Below, one piece after another: positions 35,432 through 47,800 of a DNA stretch of 64,000 nucleotides (within the stretch, counting starts at the first letter, position 1; the number at the start of each line of letters is the position of its first letter). Source of the DNA: Trochalopteron elliotii (Eukaryota > Chordata > Aves > Passeriformes > Leiothrichidae); NCBI GenBank assembly GCA_024734555.1, contig JANPWX010000619.1, forward strand, positions 2,974,666-3,038,665. Direction: 5' to 3'. Made by a program: the position numbers and the translations under genes. Under the pieces are notes generated by a model, which ran no database searches, was not told the origin of the DNA, and worked only from the letters and a program-made list of their open reading frames with translations.

Positions 35432-35451
35432 CAATCAAACCTGTTTGATTG
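35432..35451. repeat. 20-bp dyad CAATCAAAC-CT-GTTTGATTG
   Basis: Perfect 9-bp arms with a 2-bp centre, inside a GC-richer block. The TGATTG/CAATCA halves resemble TALE homeodomain (PBX-type) sites; that reading is speculative. Confidence 0.7.
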
Positions 35452-38400
35452 CTCCACTGAAAGGGGATGGCTACTGCCATGGACCACCATTCCCGCAGGA
35501 GCTATGCCCTGCATTTCTCTCTGCCCATCACCTGGGCTTGGCTGCACTGGCACGGCAGCTCTGAGCCCCTCGCTGAGCTCTTGCACTGCTCACAGCAGGC
35601 TTTGCGTTCTCCTCAAGCTTACAGTCGATGTAATTATCACTGCAGTTTGCTTCTAAGCATGTGTATAACCCTCTTGTTTGTTCACCTATACAGTGCACAC
35701 ATTCTTGCTCATGAAATGTCAGAGGCAGCTGAGTGAGTTCAGTGCAGTACGAAACTTCTCTCATCTGGCTATTTGTGCACATGATTTTGATAAAAGTAGC
35801 AATCTTTTTCAAATGTTGACCCAAGATTGATGAATTCATGATGAAAAGTGGCAGATACTGTGTTGTATCTCTCACTTCTTTAAACAAAATATATATTCAA
35901 TATAAAAATTCCTTCTGTGGAAAGAGGGAGTTTGTTGCATTTTCCTGGTGATTACAAACCACACTTTAAAAAAAATTGTGGTTGTTGTTTTACTTCTAGC
36001 TTATGTCTGCTGAAATTAACAGCTGCTTTGTGTCTGTTAAAACTACTCTGTTAAATTAGTTGGACAGCAGGTAGCAAGAGCTGTTCATCCACTAATTTAG
36101 GAAAAATTGGAAGTGGGAGTTAGCGGCTCTGAGTTCTGTATTGGCCTATATCTGAGATGGTCTGATTTGGATTAGTGGCTTCAGAACTTTTCCTTGGCTT
36201 GAAATAGGGATAGTATGCAAGACTACACCTGTTCTTGCATCTTTGTGGGTTCTTCCTGTAGTCCTTTGGACAAGGGATAATGGTTTTTCCTTGGAGATTA
36301 ACAGAGCTGTGTTAGAGCAGCTAACAGAACTGCGAGAAACATCCTGAACTCCAAGTACGGGTTGCAAGTTCAGTGGTCAAATTTTCTCCTTTGATGAACT
36401 GGTTAGGAATACACTTCTACTGTTTATTTGTATGTATCTTTGATTTCAATGTTGTGAAAATATCCCCTCAAAAATTTGTATGGGTCATAAATGTCCTGCA
36501 GCAAGGGGGAGCCATGTACATGCCACTTTATGTTGGATATCCTGCATCTCATTTCCCATTTAGGGAACCCTTAGGACTGGGCTGTTACCCAGATGATGGG
36601 TATTTGCTCTGTAATCCATCTCCCATGGAACTAACCTTGCCTTTTCTAGGTTACTTCTCCTGCCTTCAAGGTGCATGTGAGTTTTCTGGAGCAGCAGATA
36701 ATAGGACAAGCTCTCAGCCTCTTGTATCGAATTTCAATTTTGATTGAACATGAAGGACAGGAAAGAAATGAGTAATTTTTTTTCCTTGATACTATAATGC
36801 CTTACACCAAATATTCTCTACAAGGGTTTTCTTCTACTTTTGAGTTTTTACCTAAATAGATCTAGCCTTAAAGATCTCAGTGAGAAAAAGGGAGGAATGT
36901 GAATGTAGAGGTGGAAAAAGGATGCTGAAGTGGTAAAACCTAGTTGAAAAATACTGTGGGCATCTTAACTCCACACTTCATTAACTTTGAATAGACTTTG
37001 GCTTCTGGACTGTGAAATATACAGTTGAAATCGACAATATGAGAAGAGAGCTCTAGGAAGAAAAGACAAGAATTGGAAAGAAGTCCTTTCAGAATTCTGA
37101 AAAAGGTAAAGGGAAAAGGGGACCAAAATAAAGAGAATAAGACAGATAAAACAGAGGAGGAGATGCTTGAGACTTATCTTCTCAGAGGAGATTAGAGAGA
37201 TCTAATGAAAAACAAATATATGTAGAATGGCAGGAATGGCTGAGCCAGTGTGTCAGCTGTGAGTGTTTGAACCTAAAGGTCTTACATCCTAGCCCTGTTA
37301 TTTTAGTGATAGAACTATTTCCTATATTACATAACCATCCATGACTTTGTATACTTTTTGTGCCATTGCAGCTGTGCCAAAAGCATTTACTACTTTTTCA
37401 AGACCAAACAAGAACTCAGCAAGAGAAGCTTTGGAAGAATGAGTGGGAAGCCTTCCTCGTCTTGTATGGGATTGGTGATTGTTTTGGTGATTGCTAAGCA
37501 GATAAAGTGCCATCAAATCTCTCACTCTATAATTTTAAACACAAACAGAAAAAGAAGTATGGGTATCTGGTGATTCTCTAAGAGAAAACAGTAAACATAT
37601 TTTTTTTGTGTTATGACTGCAGGTCAATTGGCACCTTCAGATATAGAATAACAAAAAGTAGAGGAACACTGCATCTATCTATTGCCTTTAGAATCAAATT
37701 TCAGCTGCTGCAGTAAAGAAAATTATTCCTTTCCCTCAAATGGCTATTGAAGCATACAAAGCTCAGGACTGGCTAGATCAGGGCTGTTTGGGCCAAGGGC
37801 AAAGCAAAGATGCAAGAATTGGCTGTCGGTACTAAAAAAAGTCGATATTAAGAGTAGCAGTGCAGTCTCTGGGGGGCAGCACACTACCACCTCCCGTGCC
37901 TGGATCTCACAGCACTTCAACTGCACACATCACCTTAGAGGAACAATTGCTTCTATTGCTAAGTCTTCTGAAAACCTGGCTTTGATTTCCCCAGACTTTC
38001 TACAATAAGTACCTCGAATTTTTTTTTATACATTGGTTATAGGAGTTTGTTACTTAAAATCTAGTGACTTTGCAAGTATTACTAGTTTTATGCATGCAGC
38101 AGTATTAGTTTAATTCTGTTACGCTCTTGCTTCCTGTAACCCTTCTGGTATAAAATTACCTGTCAGAAATGTTTCTGGTAATTTTTTTTCCTGCTTTCTG
38201 ACAGTTTTTTTCCATCAGGGTCCTGATACATGGAAAACCAATCCTTTAGAAAGGATGGGGGTTTTTTTCACTTCTTGCCAAGTGGTTTCTGTATTGGGAA
38301 TTATGGGATCTCTTCTGCACACATTACTGGAATCCCAGAGGGGCAGTTTATCTGCTTGACACTCCGTAAACCTAGTTAGAATCAAATGGGCCTATGGGAC

Positions 38401-39588
38401 TCCCAGCATTTATTTGTTCTTATGGTGTTATCAGTAATCTAGAACTGTGCAATGAATGAGGAAGGATCCAGGGGCTGATTTAAGTCAAATTTTTTTGTTG
38501 TTACTGTTGTTATTATCAGCTATAACTGAAAAGGACAGGAGATTAAGGAGAAGAATTCCTCTTCATCCTTTAATACTTTCTACAGTAAAGCATCCTGCTA
38601 TAAAACAGTGGAACTCTCTTGGTACCTAGAAGATGTTTCTTCAGTTATTAACCATGGTTCTCAAAGCTGAAAATGAGCACAAGAGTGCTGTCTCTAATTT
38701 GATTAATAATTCACATGCCCAATAGGATATTTTTTTCAGTAGAAAGTTTCAAGTGAAAGGAAAAACTGCACATTCCAGAGAAATTTGATCCATTGGTTTT
38801 GGTTGAATACAAAATTTAAGGTGTTAGGGAGCATTTACAGAAACAGTAAGGAGAAAACTAAAGCTATTTATAATCAGTAACCAAGGCTCCCACCAAGAAT
38901 GTAGAAACCCACATTCCTATTGCCATGTTGTTTGATTTAGGAAAGAGGTAGCAACCCAGATCTCCACTGGAGACCTCTTTAATACATGAAAAAAATTCTT
39001 TTCGCATACATGAATGCTACAGAGATTTTTTTCAGAAAATGTCATGGACTCAGGATTGCACTTTTCTTTCAAAAAAATATTGCATTTCAATATGCAAATT
39101 AATTTGAAAATAATTTAAAAATTAGTAAAGTAAAAAATTTCTGCATCTTTTATTTTTCTGTGAATGACTGTAAGAATACCTCTTCTGTTGTGAGATCAAG
39201 AAAACATTAAAAATTAATTGTTCTTTAAAAATTTGATTTTATCTGAACATATTTAGAAGCACTCACTAAATCCCTCATCATCAACTTTCAGCCCCTTTTC
39301 AGTTGTGGAAATTTTTCATTTTCTCATGGTCTGCCATAGCATCTACTATCATAGTTTTCAGAATAAATTCTAAAAAAGCTATGCTAAAACTCTAATCTTC
39401 AATATCACTCCATGGAATAGCTGCAGGTCTCTTGGCCTCAAAACCATATTTGCCCAATCAGAATCTCATGATTATGAGCTCGTATTACTTCAGGCCAGTG
39501 TGTAAGGCCCTTCAAGATGAAAAAAAAGTCTTATAACAATACCCTAGATATTTTCACATATTTGGATTTATTTCAAGTGGGATTTACC

Positions 39589-39666
39589 CTGATTTTACAA
39601 ATCTGATTTTATGAATCTGATTTATAATATTTTAATAAATCAGATTTTATAAATCTGATTTTTAGA
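39589..39666. repeat. Cluster of AAATCTGATTTTA-type units, direct and inverted
   Basis: The motif AATCTGATTT or its near copy occurs four times in about 78 bp (starting near 39589, 39600, 39614 and 39652), and once inverted as AAATCAGATTT at 39637. AAATCAGATTT-TAT-AAATCTGATTT (39637-39661) is a perfect 11-bp-arm palindrome. Confidence 0.8.
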
Positions 39667-42600
39667 ATGGTTAAAATTCAGCCCTGAAATGATTTTACTC
39701 CAAGTCATTGCATCAGGCATCTTAACTTCAGCTCCACTTTCCTGGAGTTTTATCTGTAAAAAGTAAGCACTGATCTCTGCTTCAGAGGGAGGTCCAGTGC
39801 ATGTTGGTTTATGTGTAACTTGCAACATAAAACCCTATGTTCAAACACGGCAAAGAAATGAAGACAAACACAATTACATATAAGACTTTTATAAATCTAG
39901 GCTGTGACAACTCTTTGTTGCTCAGCACCAATCTGGAGTATGGAACTTGTGTTGCCCAGGAGTACTTTTTACATATATGTTCTATGGTAATAAGCCAAGA
40001 CTTAGGAGCATGTTGAGGTGGGACTTAGCATTGTGAGAGCAGACGTGGTAAAGAAGATGTTTGTAGAAAGTGTCAGAGAAGGAGGATGTGTAAGGGTCAA
40101 GCAATGTGAGGAAAGCATGAAAATAAGACTATAGAGGGTTTGAGAAGAGGGACAGGCAGCACTCATTATTGCACGTAATTTGGGAGGGGTATCTACAGGT
40201 GTCTGGACTAAGAAAAGATCATGATGCCAGGTTCTGCCACAGTGGAAATTGGAGCAAGTAGGCTAACCCAGAAGTTGTAATTTTGGTTAAAGTAAGAAGA
40301 TAGCAAATGAATTCGTTACTGAACTAGCAACTTTTCAAACACTAAATCCCACAATTCATGTAACAAAAATCCTTATGAATACTAAACAACTGGTAAAGGC
40401 AATTGTTTCTGCAAACAAGCCCACAAGACAAAATTTCCCAATCACCTCAAACTGCTGCTTTGTGTAACCCACAAAGGCTGGCTTTAACAGGCAGCCTGCC
40501 AGTAGGGAGAGCCCCAGAGAACGAGCATAGAAGATTCAGATGTGTTAGTGTGGTAGTTGCAGGGGTTTTTTTCCAAATGGAGACTTGGTGAGACTGTCTA
40601 GTTTGGGTTCCATCTCAGCTGTGGCTCATGGTCACAGCTTGGCCCAGGTTTTGGAGGTGCAAATAATAAAAGCTGGGTAGGATATTTTGGGGGAGCTGAT
40701 GTGTAGAGTCTATTAGCTGCATTTAGTGTTGCATACCTTGTATCAGACTGAGAGCTTTGTTTTAAGCAGGGATTTCTTTGCCATCTGTGCTGTGATGATA
40801 TGACTCTGGGTGAGAAGCCAAAGCAATGGATCCTGCTGGAAACTCGGGTACCCAAAAGTACTTCTGTGAGGGGCATCTGACAGAGGACACTGTTGGTAAA
40901 AGTAAACCCAAGATGCCCACAACTTGGGGCTCTAAAAAGCTGTGCTAAACCAGTTTGTGGGGTCTAAAAGGAACTGGTGCTTCCCATTTCCCAGAGGTTA
41001 GAGTGTCTTTGCATCAGAGATAAGCCCATGCCTGAATTCAAAATCAATATTGTGACCAATAAGTCACAACCAACATACACACAAAATCTGACCAACACCA
41101 CATACTTGAGATAAGCTTACAAGAGGAGGCATAAGGTGAATTTTGTTTTGCCTGTCCTTGGCCCCACCTCGACAGCAGCGTATGTGCAGCATGTCTGAGT
41201 ACAGCATTCCTGGCCCATCACCAGTGCACACATCATTTCCCATTGTAGCAAGATAAAATGTTTCAGAAAAAGGATGTGACATCAAATGCTGTAAGACAAA
41301 TGGGTTTCACAGACAGCTTGGATTCTGGCTTCTGCATCCCCATGCTGGCAGTCTCAGCCTCACTCACTCGTGCTGCATGGGCATGAGGAGAGCAGCATGG
41401 AACTGTCTGGGGGAGTACAACAGGGTTTGCACTCCTAACTCTCCTGGTTTCTATGGGGCAAGGAAGTCACAGCCTAAAGACTCTTTCTGTGGACCATTTC
41501 TGATGGGGGAGCAGGCTCACACACAGCACTCCTGCAGATGCCTAGCAAGGAACTTCTAGCAAGCTTTGTGGCACTGCCATCATTTAAGAACAAGAAAGTT
41601 AGCATATTTGTTTTACAAAATGTTCTGTGGCAGTCTGGAGAATATGAGCTGATGTTGTGGCACTCTAGTCTTTTATTTGTGGTAGGTAACATTTCCTCAT
41701 ATGCCTGACTGTGAATGTAAAGAAGAACAAAGATCAGTGCTTCTCTGGGAATCTGAGTTCAGAGCTTTCCTGTCCCTCTGAGACTCTCTTTTGGAAAGCA
41801 ATAGCTGACATAGGCTGGTAAACTGTGGCAGTGAAACCTGTTCCTATTGGCAGCTTCTTAAACTTCCAAGGGTTTTACCAAGCCACAAAATAAAACTGTA
41901 AAACTAGGAAGAAAGAACTACTATAAACCAGTTGGGAAAATCTTAAGCAGTCTAGTTTTTCTCGGGACAAAAGAGCCATAATCCAATTCTGCAGTTGAGG
42001 GTTTGCAGAGGAAAGAAGAAAGGTGCCAAAGCTCCTTTGGAACAAAGTCCTTGAGTGGATTTGCCCTGTCACTGTCCCACTGTGCTGCATAGGACTGATG
42101 TCAAAGTTGGATTGGCAGAGCAGTGCAACAGACCAGGTCCTCAGCAGTAGAACCAGGTCCAGCAGGCCAGGCTCTCAGAAGGAACATGGGATCAGGAGCA
42201 CCTGGAGGAGGACAGGGCCAAGAAAATTGCTAGAGGCTCTGGTGAGGCAGTAGCTTTGGCTCTTGTGAATCTTTTATGTTTTTACTTTTCCTTTTTTGAT
42301 TTTTTTTCTCCAGTTAAACAAAGTCTAACTCTGCATGTCCCACTCTATTTGACAGTGGAGGTGGATTGTCCAGAACCCAAATAGTTCAGGATGCTCAGGA
42401 TAATATTTGATGAATATTCCCTTCCTTCCTATGTTGTGGTCTACCCTGCAGTAGTTTTAGCAGCTGTTCATACATTTCTAAATCTGGTGAGATTTGGAAA
42501 CTAAGATAGACATTTTAAGTGACTGGATAGCTGTTTTCTTGAACTCACCCCTGCCTGATCCCAGCAGAGTGCCCCAGTGCCACTGCAAGGAAGGAGCAGG

Positions 42601-44818
42601 CAGGGCTGAGCCCGCAAGGCGCAGGAAGGCTGCCCGTGGCATTGTCGCTCTCTGTCGAGAGGTGGCCTTCCTGTGCCAGGTTTCTGTGGAACGGAGAGCG
42701 AGCCTGGCTTGTTAAGTGTTTCAGTGGTTTGGGAATTGAACCTGGCCCTTGTGGCTGCCAGGCAGCGGTGTTAGAACGATTACACAGAAAACTGAATCGC
42801 TCAATCGAAACGGCTCCTGGAATGGTTTCGTTCCCCCCATCAGTGCAGGAGCGAGGCAGTAAATACCTGCTGTAAATCCACCACAGAAGGTATTTGAGGG
42901 TGGAAAAGTTTGGATTTCCTCTCTAATTTACTGCTCTGTAATAGTGATGGGTGATGTTTTGCCCATGTTACCCTCTTTGATCTGTTCTGAGTAAATTGCT
43001 GCTGCCTGCTGAATCATGAGTATAAATTTCTTTCTTATGGCTGTAACCCTAATTTTTTCCATCTAGCTCTTTATTTGATTTGACTTGTTGAACTGTTATT
43101 GAATTTGTACTATGTAAACATCTATCTGTGGGAGTCAAATCTGACAGAAGAGAAATCAATTAGGGTAGGAAAACCCCCCATACTTGAAGAAGTCTTCAAG
43201 GACACTCAACTATATTTAATATCCATTGTGGGCAGGGAAGCTTTTATAAGGTGACTGTTCCCTGACATTGGAAGTGTATTTACTATTAAATCATAATTGG
43301 AATATGAAATCGTGTTTTATTTTCCAGATCTGTTAAAATGAAGAAAGGTTTTATTTCTACTGCAGGTCAGAAAGGTGTAATAGTAGGTCATACATTTTGG
43401 TACATTTATGTCTTGAAAAGAGTAGATAACAAGTATATTTTAAACACGTTTCTTCCAAATATTATATTGAAGCCAAACAGTATTATCCTAGGTTCATATG
43501 TATTCACAAAAGGGCTGTATATTTACTTGAAGATTTGAATTTGCATGGCACATATCCTATGCAGCCTTATAGAAGAAATATTTCCATTTTAGAATTCAAC
43601 TTTTGTAACCTTTGGCAACATGTAGTATCAATGGCTCTTTGTTGCTTAAAAAAAGTGAAACTGTAAGCTATCCACAAGGATATGCAGGGCATTGCTATAG
43701 CAACACAGCCTCCCTTCCAGCACTAAGAGAAAAGTCATGAATAAAAGATGGGGTTCTAAAGACAACAAAATAGAAAAGGTTGTTTCAAACCTTCTAATAC
43801 CTGACATTTGCAGTTATTTTGTTAAATGCAACCCAAAAAAAAAAAATGTTAGGAAAGGACATGCCGTTGTTGAAAGTATGCATTTATATATTGGGAATGT
43901 CACCAAGCAGATATACACTTTTTGCATTTATCAGCTTTGAGAAAGGAGTAGAAAGCATGAAGCTGACAGCATGCAATTTCTTAAAATTTACATTAAAAAA
44001 CTACACATTTTAAATATCTATCTGACTTGAAGAACAGTGCTTGCTTTCTATCTGAATTAGCATAATGAAAACATAATGTTGGAAAAACACCACGATTTTC
44101 TGGTGCGTACTTGAGGTTTTTAAAAAATTGAAATGAAAATTGTACTTCAGAAAAGGAAAGATTTCCAGCCTCAACAAATTTGTGTTTTCCTTTAGCTGAA
44201 TAGAGATTATAATGAAACTGAAGCTCAATCTCATTTTCCTCTGTGCCCTACTCCACTTTCTGGCCCTTAGTATTTTTCATGGAAATTATTAAAGAATTAA
44301 CTGTGAGGAGTGAGGACAGCTGTATGGTTTGAAAGGGTCTCTTTAAAAATGCATATTATTCATTACTGCATTTCAATTCAGATTAAATCCAAAAAGGACA
44401 TCAAGGCTGTTTCCTGGCTGTGGTCTTGTTTACTAAAAGATTCTTATTAAAAAATACCCTTTCTTTAGGAAAAGAATTATAATATTGTTTTATTACTCTT
44501 TGGAGTAATCTGCAGTGTATGTCTGCAGCAGTACTTTTTCTATTTAAAATAATACCAAAGTGAGAGATGACTGTTAGTTATGCTGGCTAATTTTCACTGA
44601 GTGACTGTAAATGTGATGGAGGGAGCAATCTGATCCAGTAGTGTTAAAACCCCCTCCTCTGTCAGGGCCACATCGTGGCTTCAAAGCTGGGAAACTCACT
44701 TCCTGCAGTGCATAAGTTTAGTTTACTTTGGGGATACACTTTATTTATAATTACATCTTTTCATTGAACAATACAAGTATGAAGAAAGATATAGAATAAC
44801 TTTGCTTCTCACCACTAA

Positions 44819-44840
44819 AAAACCCAATTCATTGGGTTTT
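44819..44840. repeat. 22-bp palindrome
   Basis: AAAACCCAAT-TC-ATTGGGTTTT, perfect 10-bp arms, followed by a T-rich run. Confidence 0.7.
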
Positions 44841-47800
44841 ATTTTGTTTTTTTCCCTCATTCCAATCCAGTTACTTTTCTGCACTTTGATATAGAGCAAG
44901 CAGATGAAATATCATCCCAGAGCATCCTGAGAAATGTGTTATGCAATCTTATAGCATTTAAATATGGCATTAATGGTCCTTGGGCTAAAAAAAAAAAAAA
45001 AAGCTTTTGCAGGGAGATGGTGAGATAAGTTCCCCTTTGCATCCCTGCTGCTGCAGAGCTGCTGGTTATTTCCATTCTTCAAATCCTCTTTGTTTTGCTT
45101 GGTGGTTCTGTGGTGTGTCACATGTTGCATTGAAACCCTTGCCTTGGCAAGACTTGTGGCTCTTTCACAGCCATAGACACAGGAGCAAAACTCAGTCCTC
45201 TGTGTTCTTGCAGAACTCTGATTTCATGCAGGAGACCTGCTATAACACAAACTGGAATGGAAAAAGGGTATATCTGCATTTAATAATTCTGGAAATATTT
45301 AGTCAATAAATTTGTTTCCATTTGGACATCACAGGACATTTCCTTTAATGACAAAACTTGCAAAAGTTGTGTTTCCCCAAAGAAATATCTCACCATCTAT
45401 CACAGATAGCCTTCACCTACATTATTGAAGTTTTTCTAAATGAAAAGAGGCACCTCCAATCCAAATCTGTTTGGCAATTTTGTTATATGACAGTAGTTCC
45501 TTGGGAGATGAGGGAAAGACAAAATATCACTGACAGGACTGGGAGGAGGAGAGGGAATTAAAATCTGCAGTTGTTAACATGCTATTGTTCTGATCAGCAA
45601 AACTGTTCAGTGCCACTGTCAAAAGCAGTTACCAACATGATCCCATGCCAGTTGTTGAGGGTATTTTAATACTCTGTCTAGTGCAATTTCATAAGGATTC
45701 CTTTCTCCAGCCCTTCTGGTGACCTGGCATGCTCAGACAAAGAACAACTATTTTATATTCTCTTTGTCTCTTTGAGCAAACCTGTAGATTTTTATCCAAT
45801 CCTAGCATGCTATGTTAGAACTCTTTGATTTTTGGACAGCCCAAAGAGACTTCCTTGCTAAAAATGTCAAAATTAGCCTGCTTAGACTATAATGTTGAGA
45901 TTTAGTTTTGTTTTGAGCAGTTATCTGTCTAATGCACCTTTGCAATGATCTGTTCATTTCTCTTTTTCTCTGGAGATAATGAGAACGTTTTTGTGTTGAT
46001 CTTCTATTTTCTAACTACAGGCCCATGCCTGTTTTGTAACTTGTTATAAAAGAGATAGATATTTTTCAACTGCTGTCTCCTTATTTCTGGCCTGTCTGTC
46101 AACACAAGGTCTCTTTAGCACTGAGAATGGTCACTGCTCTGATCCACTGTCTGTGTACTTGAACACTACAAAAAGACAAGACAAACTACCTGTAAGCATT
46201 GAAGTGGAGTAGCAGATCCTTTTTCATATTAGCAGTTGCTGCACAAATTGCTTTTGCAACTCCCTTTGTGGGAAAAATGATTAACATTCATCAAACTATT
46301 TCTCTCTGTTTTGAGTGAGCCAGTTCTAACACATGTTCCAACAGTGTTTATTAGCTCATGGATTCCTCTTGTAGCTTTTAGTAGCTTGCTGTTGAAAACC
46401 TTTATAAGATGTGATGTGTTTTAACCTTTGTCTTGTCTGTCATGCTCATTCATTTAGCACTGAATCTCTCTTCACATGGTGGTGTGGAGCAGCTGCTTCC
46501 TCGTCTGGGTCCAGGACTCTGTGTGTCCTGGCACTCTTGACCAGGGCAACTTTCCTTCTGCCTCCTGTTGGACTTCTAGGTACATCACTGCTTTCTTGTC
46601 TGGTGGGATACAATAAACACACAGCCATCTAAATCAACTTGCATACACATAATAAATAACACAAGAAACTAATGAAAGATTTTTCAGAAACATTTTATTT
46701 ATTAATGTGTTGGAAATCATGTTGCCACATTCCTCGGGTAGCTTCTGCTTTCAAGGCCCCATAATTTTTGTTTTAAACATGAAACTCAAAATAAATCCAG
46801 AATGAGAGTCTCTGTGGGAAGATTGATGTACTTTTCTTTTTGGTGCTAGACTGCATCTGAGCAGAGGATGGTTATTGCTTCCTTGTCAGTCATGGCATGT
46901 GGCTTCCCTTGAAGAGTCTCTAGACAGAAAACATGCCATAGCAAGTAGCATAGCAGCCAAAACCCCTGCAACTCAAAACTGAAAATAGACCACATTTGAA
47001 ATTAAGGCTAGGTGCAACAATGAGGCCTAACATGAAATGTGGCAAATGTACAGGTGCCTATTGCAAAGGTAAATGTGTGTGGGTTTTCTGCTGCATCAGG
47101 ACAATTCTTTACCAATAATATTCCAGACTAACTGAAAAAAAACCATTATATCAACACAGAGGAAAACTAAACTGTTTTGACAACATAATAAGAAGCCTAA
47201 AAAGAAATGTACTGTGGTTATCTAATCAATTAGTAAAGAACTTAATATATGGGTGCATAAATAACAAGTAATAAAGGCCATGCAGTGCATAGTATTGCCT
47301 TAACTCTTAACGGCAAGGAAATTTCAGTCTAAAAACGCCGGATAAATGTGCAGAGAAGAATTTATAGAAAACCTGCCTGGCCACAAAAAAAAAAAATTAA
47401 AAAAAAATCGGAAAGGGAATCAGTGGCAATCCAACACTTCAACCAAGATATAGGCAAAACAAAGAACTCTGTTCAAGGAGTTTATCCACCGCTTTATTGC
47501 CCAAGTGGCTAACAACCAATCTTGCTATGGCATTTACAGTTTAAGTTATTACTTTGATGTTTGTGAAGGTTGGAAATCTATTAACATAAGATTGAGCCAA
47601 TAATTCTGTTTTTATGGATGAATTGGATGGCTTGGTTTATTAGTAAGGGCCAACAATTAAGTGATTCCGAGTAGAATTCATGGCTATTTTTGTTAATAAA
47701 AATTAACAAATTAAATTAAAAATTAAATTAAAACATTTCTGAAGGAGAAATCTCTCACTTACAGGAATTTCATTTAATCTTTTTAAAAAATGCTAAAATT

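Noticed and set aside
42700..42800. GGTTCAATTCC on the minus strand, resembling a tRNA B box
   Set aside because: No matching A box, no acceptor-stem pairing and no anticodon arm at the right spacing.
43160..43220. Weak similarity to the plus-strand CR1 3' region (CTTCAAGGACACTCAAC)
   Set aside because: The match is too short and isolated to call a CR1 fragment.
44985..45002. Run of 16 A that could be the tail of a processed pseudogene
   Set aside because: No coding remnant or target-site duplication is visible upstream.
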